DNA from: Apostichopus japonicus
Taxonomy: Eukaryota; Echinodermata; Holothuroidea; Aspidochirotida; Stichopodidae
Assembly: GCF_037975245.1 (NCBI RefSeq)
Contig: NC_092563.1
Coordinates: forward strand, 31,089,960 to 31,153,959
Direction: 5' to 3'
DNA length: 64,000 nucleotides
The translations under genes and the position numbers were made by a program. The notes beneath the pieces were generated by a model. The model was not told the DNA's origin, did no database searches, and saw only the letters and a list, made by a program, of their open reading frames with translations. This document shows, one piece after another, positions 11,341 to 22,029 of the stretch. Every line of letters begins with the position of its first letter. Within the stretch, counting starts at the first letter, position 1.

Positions 11341-12599
11341 CATATGTTGATCAATGAGTGAAGTATAGCTGAACCTACAATGTTACGTTAGAATGAGAGA
11401 GGTCTCGATAATTAATTTTTAACGGGACACAAGCCTGTGTTCGTTTTTGGAAGAAACACAGAAAAATTGACGAGTCTAGAGAATTTGAATGAGAAAGTAC
11501 ACTATATTGAACAATGGAGTTTGAACCAACAACAACAAGTGGTAATTACAATATATAGAAAATCCCTCACCGTCTTAACAAGTTAGGATACACCTTAAAA
11601 CACGCTGGTCTCTTCAAACGGTGGTATATCCCTCAGCGGCCACGACCTTGATGACGACGATTCTCGGTCCGTTGTACCGCGAAATTCACTGGTCCTCGAC
11701 GAAGTTTCTCGCGATCCCAGAAACAGCAGTCACCTTCTTTCCGGCGATGCTCACAAATAGAAGACGGACTTCCAGGCACAATTCAGTAAAGCACAAGTCG
11801 AACTTCTCGCCGACTAAATATTACCAGAGTCAGTCCAAAATTAGCTTTATAGCCACCAACTCCTGGCGTAACGAACTTCCCCAACGGAGACAGAAATTCT
11901 TCACCTTCTCTGACATAAAGACTGGAAAACTGTACTTTCACAGCAAATGCCTCTTCAAACTTCTGAATGGAAGTGTAGAAACAATCTTGCTCTCGATATC
12001 TCAATCCCTCGGAAACTACTGGCAGTTTAGCACTGACGATATATAGTAGAATGGTATAATATGTGTCGTCGCTTGTATTCGGTCAGAAACTGAGAGACTA
12101 TCCGATCTGGGGCGGGTTTTTATACGATTCGCCATGTCAAAAATCATCTTGACTTTTTCGATACACCTGAGTAACAATGCATCCCAGTTTCTCCGTTCCC
12201 GGAAGTCCTTTGCATGTCTCGCGAACATTCCAGAGAAACCACGAAGATGCGAGCACATCGTTAAACGGGATTTCACGTAAACCGACGGGAAACCGAGACC
12301 AGCGTACATTCATAAGGAATATACCAGAACAATCATGAATTGTTCATTACATAAATAAAATTCTGACACTGTAACCCGACCTAATTTCTCAAATATTGAT
12401 TTGTCACGTAGGCCATTTCAAATACTTCCTATATTTTAACATTAGGTTTCTCACTAACAGTGACTAGCGTTATTCTACGATGGGCCCTCGTAACAACAAC
12501 ATCATTAATAGCTATCTGAGCTTGTGATGTGCTTCAAGAGCTAGAGTTGAATATGAATTGCAGTGTCTTTTATTCAAATTTGTAATGGCAGCTTACTGT
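11341..12599. other. Unidentified segment between two parts of the transposase-like pseudogene
   Basis: This segment separates the zinc-finger end (12,600-12,825) from the core (9,840-11,340). Part of it (about 11,600-12,310) is more GC-rich than its surroundings and has open frames of 141 codons (+, 11,621-12,046) and 97 codons (-, 12,016-12,309). Neither resembles a protein I know, and they overlap on opposite strands. It may be an intron, a nested insertion, or unrelated DNA. Confidence 0.35.
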
Positions 12600-12825
12600 T
12601 GCCCAAATACATTTGGCAATTTATCATTCCAGTTAAAATCAATGTCCATTTCATCATCAGCTTGATTTACTTCATTATCAACATTCTCAAGTCTATGTTT
12701 ACGAGAAACATGAACCGTGAAAGCACCCTAACTTTTACTTGAATAAGCACACTCTCCAATAGAGCAAAACACTATAATGTTTGGGTCATGCTTATGCAAT
12801 CTTACAGCATGATTTATCCATTTTT
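12600..12825 (-). pseudogene. C2H2 zinc-finger N-terminal exon of the transposase-like gene
   Basis: The minus strand reads HAVRLHKHDPN, then FCSIGECAYSSKS, then FTVHVSRKHRLENVD and an acidic tail. The C-x4-C ... H-x4-H arrangement with a following RKHR, together with the preceding 'HxxxHDPN' piece, is the N-terminal zinc finger often found ahead of this transposon protein family. An in-frame stop lies between the cysteines and the histidines. Same strand and correct order relative to the core at 9,840-11,340 support one gene. Confidence 0.5.
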
Positions 12826-13394
12826 TTGTTGTTATTTGTTAATAATATAGCACACTTAAATTGATATATACCTGATATATTTTTATGATTTTAATTAATT
12901 AAAATATTGAATCCACCAAGAACTTTGAGATATAACACGATTTTGAGTGGTTCACAGAATTGTATTAAATTTGTGAGCATAATAAAGAAATTGACTAGAG
13001 CAAAGCCTAGGCCTATTAAATTATTGTATTCAAAACAGTTTATCATGAAATTGGATTCAAGTTTCTGGGATTTAGGCCTATGCTATAATTATCAATTATT
13101 ATTTTCATATTAAGATGTAAGGTATGCATTCAAGTTTCATTTAAAACTAAAATTTAAAAGTAATTCAAAACATTTCCGGAAAAATGTGTACAGATTCCTA
13201 GCACCTATTCCGATTTCGCGGGAATACCCTTGTAAAAATTACTGATTTGTTTCATATCTCTGCCTAGGCCTAAGCCAATGGCATCAACGTTTGCGTTTGG
13301 GGTTAGTACATAGTAGGCTACTAAAGACCAGTTACTAATGACCAGACTTTTTACTTAAGGTAAATTTTGAATTTTAAATGTCACTTTTATTATA
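12826..13394. other. AT-rich spacer
   Basis: No coding motif was found. CCTAGGCCTA words occur near 13,005, 13,073 and 13,263. Confidence 0.4.
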
Positions 13395-13951
13395 CTAGAC
13401 TTGGTTGACTTCTGAAAAGTTTCGAAAAAGAAATCGGAGTACATATTTATTTAGCGTTGACTTAAACGGACATCGACCCTCCGAATAAAACCGATTCTTA
13501 AATAGATTGATTTTGGAAATATGGTTACGGTATTTTGAGTTTTTAAAGGAAAAGTTGACTATGTTAGATTTTAAGGGGTTTGTTTTTATTCTCCACATTG
13601 AGCACCAGTTTTCGAGATGTGTAATTATTTTTTTTAGATTTAGTTCCGTTATGTGAATATTTTTATTGGTGCTCCAAATGGCTATATCGTCAGCGTACTG
13701 ACTAAAGTTGCAATTTGTGAGAGAAGGGATGTTTAGATCATCTACAAAAAGGGTGTAGAAGAGGGGCTGAGAACTGCGCCATGAGGGGTGCCTGCACGAA
13801 GTGGAATAGGCTTTTAATTTTGTTTGTTTAGTATATTTTAGTGTTGCGATCACTCAGGAAAGAGGAAAGAAGTCTGGTGTAATTGGAGAAAAGGTTATAG
13901 TTTAGTAGCTTAATTCTCATGCCGTTGTGCCAAGTTTTGTCAAACGCCTTT
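13395..13951 (-). pseudogene. LINE reverse transcriptase, palm domain with YADD
   Basis: Read leftward from 13,951, the fragments give KTWHNGMR, then LLNYNLFSNYTRLLSSFLSD, then AGTPHGAVLSP (equivalent to the usual PQGSVLSP motif, with Q replaced by H), then LFYTLFVDDLNIP. The catalytic FSQYADDIAIW follows, then HLENWCSMWRIKTNPLKS. This is the fixed order of RT motifs 3 to 7 of non-LTR retrotransposons. At least two frame changes are needed (around 13,780 and 13,850-13,940). The YADD catalytic pair is intact although the frame is broken. Confidence 0.8.
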
Positions 13952-14235
13952 TAGTCGGGTCAATATAGGACCTGACCTCAAAAAATTGCAACAAAAGTTT
14001 TTTTTTGGTTCAAGCCACTCTATGGGTTACTGACATCTCCAAAAAAAAGTCTCCCAAAATGGCGCACCCCAAAGGCTTCAATGTACCGAAAACCTCCTTA
14101 TACTTCAATTTTGGCATATGAAATGTATTACCAACCTATAGGAACATGATGCTAGAAAACCAAAAAAAAACAAAAACATTTTCAATGTTATATGACGTCG
14201 CCAATCACCAAAGGGTAGGGATGACGTATGTGACC
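13952..14235. repeat. Left terminal inverted repeat of the 3.5-kb transposon
   Basis: Its matches to the reverse complement of 17,142-17,468 include TTGCAACAAAA, GGTTACTGACATCTCCA, AAAGTCTCCCAAAAT, CCCCAAAGGCTTCAATGTAC, TTTTGGCATATGAAAT and CCTATAGGAACATGATGC. Small indels are present. Confidence 0.85.
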
Positions 14236-14676
14236 CAAAATTAACACATATCAGCCGATTAGGTTGAAATTAACACATAATTTTCAAATGAAACCAGGCA
14301 GATGTAATACATAGAAGGGTACATACTCGAATTGACATGTTCATGAAGTAGAAACGACATCGAATTACGTCAGCAACCAATTGATGCTCATTTTCAATTA
14401 ACTATACCAAGGGCGCAACCACGTATAAAAGGTAAGGGGTCCCAGTCAGATTGTGTTGGAGGCGCTCAAGCCACCAATAAGTTTTCGTTTCTCTGCCAGT
14501 TGAGGTTCTACATGAGGTTTGGGCGTGAGCCTCCAAGTGGTTGTGCCCTTGGGCTATACACGTAACAATTCAGATGACATTAGGATGTTGTGGATGAATG
14601 ACATAAACATTAGGACCAGCATTCTGAGGATATGACAATTAACCTAGTGCAACAGGGTCACACACACCTATGTATT

Positions 14677-16810
14677 CTACACGTTAACGTCATCGTCGGA
14701 TTCAATGTCTGGTCCCAGTGTCTGGTTAAAAGGGTTCTCACAGAAATACACTTGGCATGGTCCACATGCTGCTGTGCAGGGTAATCCATACCCTCGACAA
14801 GTACACCGCCTCGTTGTACACGCCGTTTGACAGTTACAATGTACAACCTTGAGTAAGCAGTCAGGGGCAGGCGACTTGTCACATATTACAGGCTTGTATA
14901 GATTGTTCTCAAGCTTCGAGCCCCAGTCTTTTGCATGGAGGTCTTTCTCCTCGCCGCAGCAAGCTCTGATTTGATAGTAACACCTCAATGAGTGGAATTT
15001 CGTCGCTGACGCAGTCGGGTAGCCGTTCTGGAGTAACAAAACTTGTCACAGAAGCAACCTTCTTCCTAAATACCTTATGTCTCAGCTTGGCTAGATCCTC
15101 TGTTGCTTTTCCACCAAAGAGTAACGCGATTGGTTTGTTTCCACATTGTTCAATAGTGTCAGATGTTTCTCCAACACTCTCAAAACGAACTGCACACGAA
15201 ACTAGGTCTTTGTCCCCATTGACAATCTTCTGGAACAACGACTTCTTCCCCACACCAAGTATGCAAGATGTCGTGTCACACCCCGTGAAAGCATGGATGA
15301 ACAGCAAGTGAGAGCACAGGTTTGATCCAGCAGAAGTTTGAGCTCATTAATGTTATAAACTCGAACTTGATGCCTGGATTTGTTGTCAGACCGGAAGAAC
15401 AAAGTTTGTTTTTGGTGTTCATATAGAACAGGAGAAGAACCAACAAGTCGGTGTCTTCTCCAACTAGAGTAGTTGTTACAGTTTCGGAAGCTGCAATGGC
15501 GGCATGAACAATGTCACAGTCCGCATCTGCCTGACAGTTGACTACATGACATCTTTTCTCTCGAAGCCTATTGCTTATCATGTTGATTAGTGCCTGTTTG
15601 TTACTTCCCCTCGAGAGAAACTCATTCTTTGTCCCACGGAGCACTGATCCAGGGGTTACGCTCACCAGTGGGTGCTGCCTGTGTTGCCGTCTCTCGTGAG
15701 TGCTGTCTTTGGTAGATGGTGTCACTTGGTACCCATCAAAGACAACAGTTGCAGTGTCATCGTTTCTAAGGGTGAAATCTGCATAACAGTGGCGATGGTG
15801 TCATATGTAGTGCTTTTATCCCAGGGAACTCGATGCATCAGTGAACCGCCATCTAATACATAACTTTCAGTCTTTGGGATATCACTGGTTTTCGCTGTCT
15901 CTGACTGCCCATTAGCTAACTCCTCAATAGCTCTCGCCAAATCCGGAATACACCATTTGCTTCCCAAAGCGAAGGGACTCAATTCGAACTGCAGAACATC
16001 TCCCAAGGATAGGTCTCCAGCCCTCGAAATCGCAATGAGTCTTTGGAAAAGCAGTGTAGGGTCAATTGATTCCTTCGTTGAAATCTTGACTGCAGATGCA
16101 TCACCAAGTGTCTTTGCTTTGTCCTTCCGTTTGAATGACCAAGTAAACGCAAGACGATTTTGTCAACCATCCTCTGCCCAACAACGAACAAGTCATTAAC
16201 ATTGACGTTCTGGGTAGCCTCTACTCCTGTGACGATATTACGAAAACTCTCATCATCTGCTGTGAACGGATTGTATGTCTGAACCCTTTCTTCAAGCTTC
16301 CTTAAATCTGAATGGTTTCTGGTCATTCTTGCTTCTGTACTGTCTTTGTGTTGCTCACTCGTCGTGAACGCATGATGGTTGAAGTCTTGTAGTGCAATGT
16401 TGTACTCCGAACAGACTGGTGACGACATTGTCCAGAGTGTGCGTTGTTTCTCCGTCATTCCAGATTCTCTGATAAGTCCACCTGTTCATTAGCGTTTGCT
16501 CTATCATGAGATCGGCACCAAAACCAGCCCAGCACTGGTCCGTTCTACGGATCACATGGAAGCCTTCCTGAAACTTTCGGAACACCTCTGGGTTTCTGGT
16601 TTCAAGATTGCTTATGTTTTGCAAGTACATGTAAGCAGACTTGAGATAATTGTAGTGACCTGCAGCACCAAATATTGGTAAGCATTCTCCAACAGCAGAC
16701 AGGTGTCTCGACCAGGATCCAAGTCGATCAGCCAAAATAAGCATCCTTGCAACTTTGACCATCTTCATATAGGTACAGCCGTGGCTCGACACGTGTGCTG
16801 TGTGACTCAC
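14677..16810 (-). pseudogene. XPG/FEN-like nuclease protein of the transposon, multiply frameshifted
   Basis: Reading right to left, six overlapping frame blocks give one protein of about 700 residues. The N-terminal part reads GSWSRHLSAVGECLPIFGAA, ending EGFHVIRRTDQCWAG and EQTLMN (16,480-16,720); then TTSEQHKDSTEAR (about 16,350) and NVNDLFVVGQRM. Next come LSLGDVLQFELSPFALG (about 15,960-16,010) and GGSLMHRVPW. The nuclease-like part has STKDSTHERR, ADADCDIV (about 15,520) and GEDTDLLVLLL (about 15,440), an acidic pattern like PIN/FEN/XPG folds. HAFTGCDTTS (about 15,280) follows. The C-terminus (about 14,760-14,850) has cysteines spaced C-x-C-x3-C-x4-C-x-C-x6-C-x3-C-x2-C. Frame breaks fall near 16,480, 16,100, 15,770, 15,300 and 15,000. 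The protein usually has more N-terminal sequence, which is missing here. Confidence 0.75.
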
Positions 16811-17141
16811 TGATGTTAGTCATCACTGTTCTGGCTATGTGTATCAGGTTAGTTGTGCGTAGGCTGCGGTGAGAAATGTTCCCATCAGCAACTTAGGATT
16901 CAACCTTCAACCATGGCAATCACATCATAGAACAGTTCATCGGTTGTGAAAATCAGATATTGGAGACTTACCTGACGGAACAGAATGACACTCCCGGTTT
17001 CGGAAAGCGGAGATCAGCAAGTTTTGGATGTTTTCTTCCCGCTGATGCACACCCGATACGCTGAGCGGAGCGCGAGTTCGTTCCGACAGCTGACTTGTAA
17101 ACTGTAAGAGCGCCCCTTCACTTCTATGAAACGTCAACTTC

Positions 17142-17468
17142 GTCACACACGTCACCCCTACGTCGTGGTGACGTCATATGACATTGCGAAAGTGCTCAAT
17201 ATGTAGTTTGGCATCATGTTCCTATAGGTTAGTAAAATATTTCATATGCCAAAATTGAGCACGAGGAGATTTTCTGTACATTGAAGCCTTTGGGGTCCGC
17301 CATTTTGGAATTATTCAAATTAACCCCTTTCCCGGGGTCCGATTTTGGGAGACTTTTTTGTGGAGATGTCAGTAACCTATAGAGCGACTTAAAGCAAAAA
17401 AAAAAAACATTTTGTTGCAATTTTTTTTTTGAGGTTGAGGCCATTCTTGTCATATATTGACCGGACTA
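17142..17468. repeat. Right terminal inverted repeat of the 3.5-kb transposon
   Basis: It is the inverted partner of 13,952-14,235, slightly longer because of an extra GC-rich stretch near 17,310-17,340 (AACCCCTTTCCCGGGG) absent from the left copy. A short open frame (16,937-17,155, -) overlaps its inner edge and is unlikely to be coding. Confidence 0.85.
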
Positions 17469-17640
17469 TTTTCGGCATCAAGGAAGAGAGCAGTGGTATA
17501 ATGTTTTTTTTTTTATGAAGCCGATTCGAATTTCTTCGAAAAGGCGAAAAGTTTGGTTTATTGTGGAAGTAGTTGGTCAAATATTAGAAGTTCACCCCTG
17601 TTCGACCTCGCAAGAGGTTCTACGGGGATAAATAGCTGGT
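17469..17640 (-). pseudogene. Upstream piece of the interrupted LINE reverse transcriptase
   Basis: On the minus strand the reading TTSTINQTFRLFEEIRIGF, then (after an A-run frameshift) HYTTALFLDAE, corresponds to the RT segment just before the 'LDxxKAFDxxWH' motif. That motif resumes at 13,951 on the other side of the inserted transposon. This confirms the nesting order: LINE first, DNA transposon second. Confidence 0.7.
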
Positions 17641-17875
17641 CATCCAGATACATAGAATTTCATGTCATTTAATGGAACTGACAGAGAATACCCAAATATG
17701 AGGACACTGATTGGTTAATTTTCGTGTGCTACAGTGTTGAGGCACAGAAGCCATTCCTTATGTGTGCTAGTTTATATTGTTCTTTTTTTTTCATTTTAAA
17801 GGCATTAAGGTTCTCTCTCATGATGAAAAATGATTAATTGTTGTCTCCTCTAAAATATATCAGGGATTCCATGAA
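17641..17875. other. Short spacer before the giant inverted repeat
   Basis: No motif was recognised. Confidence 0.4.
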
Positions 17876-20800
17876 GGAACTCTCTATGTATCTATCAACT
17901 ATTTTTTTTTAGGAAAAGAGATGCATACTATAACATATAAAGAATAGCAGTTTGTCACTCTTCTTCATTCAACTCATATCCACAAGTAATTGATATTGCC
18001 AACATTAAGATATGAGTAGAACATAAGCTGGCAAAAGGTTTGTCATTTCAGTATTGCAAAAATATAGGACAAAATCATGGAAAAATTGCTGTAAATGTAC
18101 CATCATGTTTCATAGTGTGACCCATATATGTTCTAATGTGGTAAAATCATGGTACAATTATGGTAAATTTACCATAGTTTAATTGCACCGTATAGCTTTA
18201 CCCTATTTTTACTGTGGTTAATCATGTCACAATTGTAGGAATTTCACCTGTGTATTATATGTACCATACAAATTTACCCTACTTTTACTCCAGTAATATC
18301 ATGGTAAAACTACGGTAAATTTACCGTAGTAAATGTACCACACGTTTACCCTACTTTTACCGCGGTAATACCATGGTAAAACTGCGGTAAATTTACCGTA
18401 GTAAATGTACCGCACTTTCACCCTTCTAATACCGCGGTAATACCATGGTAAAACTGCGGTAAGTTTACCGCAGTAAATGTCACGCACTTTTACCATACTT
18501 TTACAGCAGTAATACCATGGGAAAACTGCGGTAAACGTACCGCGGTTGATTTTATCACACATTTTCCCTATTTACCACACATTTACCATAGTTTTACCGC
18601 GGTAAAATTAGGGTACATTTTTTGGTGGGTTATAACATTAAGAGTTCCAATTTGTTACCTAGTGATGTGGTGTTTCATTTTTACATTTCTCATGTGGTTA
18701 AAACTTAATTGTGACTAAGCCTAGGCTATACGTTTTTTATTGCATGGGTAGGCTCAGCCTAATTAATTTCAGACAAAATTTGTAAAAGTTTGACAAACAA
18801 TAACTTTCCCCCCCCCCTCCCCTAATTTATATTGAAGTATAGTCTATATTAAGATTAACAATACACAAGTTTCTTGGTTTTTATAAATGAATAGTAGACA
18901 ATTATCATTTTGTAAATTAAATTTCACATTATCAATGCATATAACCTTACATTACTAATATAGCTTAACTGGTTATAGCCTAGCCTGGGTAAGTTTTACA
19001 CTCAGAGGTTATTGTAGGCCACTGCAATATATGCATCACTTGAAATTTTAAGCAATCTCTTCTTTCACTGTCGGCAATTTCTAATAGCCATTTCCCGAAC
19101 ATGTATACCACTATAGAAGTATAGCCTAGTCTTTTAGAAGCGAAGGCAAGCTAGGCCTACAGGGTCTAAGACTAAAGTTTACTGACCCAAGAGCACACAG
19201 GTCTATACATAATTTCACTATAAATGTGTGGCTTTAATTACGTGTGCACTCAGAAGCTACCGTACACCACAATTACTCGAATTTGGTAGAAGAAGTCACT
19301 AAAAGTGGCCGTTAATTAGGGAAGGTCTTGCTTTAAGTATGACACACTGTAGGAATATACTAACTTAGGTCTAGACTTGGACCTAGTCCTGAAGTGAAGG
19401 TACTAACTATACAAATACGAGCCTATACTATCTCATAGCCAGTACAGTGTAATGACGACATCAGGGAATGAATCTGGCCTAGCCTAACAACGTAAGGGCT
19501 AACGTAAGTTTATACTTCAATATCGTGCGTACTGACTGTATCACAGAAATGACAAAATCAACATGATCCCGGTTTTTCACCTTTACATTTAAACACTGAT
19601 TTAAGGTTACTGATACCCCATTGATCTAGCAAAATTTTGACATCGTCATCTGCAATAATTAGATGGTTATTTTAACATTCTTCGTTGTATTCGAAAGTTT
19701 CACTTGCTTACGGTTGTCGTCGTAGGAAGCTGCTAGATCGAACGTCTTGAGTCGCGACTACCAACTAATCAGAGGCGAGGATTGCGATATGCAAATAATT
19801 TATTTTTAACAGGGTTATTGTAAGATCAAGTTTTCGCCAGAACGGATAGAGCGTAACCAGGATGATGTTAACTAACGTTGCCAATAACCAGGATAATGTT
19901 AGCAAATTGTTAACCAGGAAATTTTCATGGTGTTGTTTTTAGAATGTCTATGTAGCCATCTCTTCGGAACCACAAAACGTTTTCGTTTTCTACTTTTGAA
20001 ATGCTAAAATATATTTTCACAATATTGAGATCGTTAAAACAGTGTCCGGTTCTTCCCAAGTTATACCTCTCAACTTACTTTTGCTTTGCATCCAGAAATT
20101 ATATATGGGTCTTTGTTTACCATTTATGGGCATTTTGCTCCAACAGTGATTTGTGAACATTAAATTTTCGTTAACTCGTTGAATCTTTTGTAGATAATGC
20201 ATTCATTCTTTAAAGCAATTAGGCATAAACATTTCAAATAGTTGGTTACATCTAAGCTGAAAGGTAATCGAACCTGGTTACAATTTTGAAAACAATCATT
20301 GTAGCAAATTAAGTCTTAATGCGATTAAAGAATCAATTCATCAAAGACAAACACGTATTTCGTTTACTATTGGTATTTTAGAATTCTTCGTGAAACCTGT
20401 AGTAAATAAATGGCAACATTACTATTCTCTGTTATATATTATGATAATGATGATGAAAATGATTGAGCGACGAGGCATATTAATCTTATGTGTTCTACGT
20501 TTTACGTATTATTTTCAATGCACATTTCTTAGACTATACCTCTGATGTTTTACTAATTAAATACTTTAAAATTATCTCAATTAATATATGTTATAATTGG
20601 AGTCTTTATGTTTACAACTTACCATTTGTTACAAACCTTGGCTAATGATTTACTTCGATAACAAGTGCAAGTTTCTAACACCACATTACAACAGGCTTAA
20701 ACTTGCTATATTGTTTTCTTTTTTAATAATTCCTTGTATATTGTTTAGCAATTGATGTGTTTACAGTTTGTCTTCACAACCAGCATTACCAGTATGTGTA

Positions 20801-21556
20801 TTAAAACATATTATGGGGAAAACATTTGAAAAGTTATGCCATCCTGTTGTCTTCATTTTCACGCAGCAGTCAAAATAAAAGAGCTGGGAAATATGTTTAA
20901 AAGTAGTTAATTTGGCCAAATTTTACATCTTTGTTATATATGTAATTTGCTTCTGAGGTTGCCGGAATAAATTGTGCCATAGCCATTGTCATTGTTATGA
21001 AATAGATAAACTCTTATCTTGCGTAAAGAAGTAAGAAATAGGCACCTTTTGTTCAAAATGTCAATATTAATTCACACATTATTGCGATCATAAAACTGTA
21101 CGACTTCTTCCCCTTGCATATGATTTTACTGCTTGGGCTCCAAAACATGTATACGGTCTTTATAATCACCAGACAAAGGACTATTGTTTCTAAGTGGAAT
21201 TTTTAAAATAACATTTCGTTAACTCGTTAAAGTTCAAGAGATGTTGATAGAGATCGCAGTTCTTCAATACTTCTAATACGTTATTGACGTACCAAATAGT
21301 TCGTTAACATCTAGGTGAAAAGTCATTGATCGAGCTAATCACACTTCGTTTCCAATGTTTTAAGGACTGATCGATGAAAAGTACATAAACATGTGATAAA
21401 AATGAAGTAATCAAATACAAACAAGTACTTCGTTTACTATATGCTGATATAATTAGACTGTTACACCTCTTGCAAACTTATGGTTGATAAATGGCATGAT
21501 AACTGATTTAAGTTCTATATTATATGACAACAAAAAGACGGTTAAAAAAGGACTTT
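17876..21556 (+). repeat. Left arm of the giant inverted repeat
   Basis: Starting at the outer end it contains a GGTAA/TTACC array (18,110-18,620), then AT-rich sequence with several CCTAGG words, an imperfect duplication near 19,850-19,920 (CCAGGAT-ATGTTA), and anonymous DNA to 21,556. No protein homology was recognised. Confidence 0.8.
18110..18620. repeat. GGTAA/TTACC-rich quasi-palindromic tandem array, left arm
   Basis: The period is about 72 bp, built of GGTAATACCATGGTAAAACT, GCGGTAAATTTACCG and GTAAATGTACCGCAC blocks, each itself near-palindromic. The array leaves one frame open on the minus strand (18,299-18,562) that encodes only a repeated YYRGKSRVKV / YIYYGKFTAVLPW pattern, best seen as a by-product. 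Confidence 0.8.
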
Positions 21557-22027
21557 GATATGGATTTAGTGACAAGGCATAACGACCTTGTGTGTTCTTC
21601 TTTGTATATCAAATATGCATCGACTGAATTTGCCACGAACAACCTGCCACAGATCACTCGTATTGAAAAAGAAAGCATTTTTTGAACGAAATGCTTGCTT
21701 TCCCTCGAATGAATTGAATTCATATCGTCTATCTTTACTCTTCATTTACAATTTACAATTCTTTTGTTTGAAAACGTCAAATGCAACCTAATACTGTTAA
21801 TGGCACATTCGACATATATTAAGAACCTTCGGTGAAATATCAGACTTCCACCAAAATGTGTAGAGTACTTTTGAAATGAAATGTTACAGTCTATTCAAAC
21901 AAAGCTTCTTTTGATTAACAAAAATCTCACGTTTCAACTAATAAGGAATATATGATGCAGATCTATGGTAATCCTGTCTGATTCTATGTTTGGGTTAGGG
22001 GAAGGGGTCAGGGTTAGGTTAGGGTTA
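21557..22027. other. Loop of the giant inverted repeat
   Basis: Single-copy AT-rich sequence of about 470 bp with no inverted partner. Two short opposite-strand frames near 21,520-21,790 have no recognisable motif. The right edge is the telomere-like patch described separately. Confidence 0.6.
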
Positions 22028-22029
22028 AA
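21992..22029 (+). repeat. Telomere-like GGGTTA patch
   Basis: It contains GGGTTAGGGG, then GGGTTAGGTTAGGGTTA, so four TTAGG/TTAGGG units with variants. It sits exactly at the junction of the loop with the right arm. Confidence 0.7.

Larger units (their letters stand above)
13952..17468. mobile_element. 3.5-kb DNA transposon with long TIRs, probable Academ-type (AcademX-like)
   Basis: The ends are long inverted repeats: left about 13,952-14,235, right about 17,142-17,468, starting TAGTC(G/C)GGTCAATATA. At the junctions the LINE host sequence reads GCCTTT before the element and TTTTCGGC after it, so the target duplication is TTT (or TTTT if the element starts one base later). The interior encodes, on the minus strand, a broken XPG/FEN-like nuclease with an eight-cysteine C-terminus. 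As I recall the literature, Academ elements have 3-4-bp duplications, and the AcademX branch carries an XPG nuclease plus a Cys8 motif. No DDE transposase remains visible, so this copy would be non-autonomous. Confidence 0.65.
13395..17640 (-). mobile_element. Non-LTR retrotransposon (LINE) fragment split by a DNA transposon
   Basis: The element reads on the minus strand, with its upstream piece at 17,469-17,640 and its downstream piece at 13,395-13,951. The DNA transposon at 13,952-17,468 sits between them. Joining the flanks by position restores one continuous RT palm region: FLDAE is on one side and KAFDKTWH on the other. The residual pieces are frameshifted, so the LINE was dead or died after the insertion. 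The clade appears Jockey/I-like rather than CR1/L2, judged by the palm motifs only. Confidence 0.75.
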
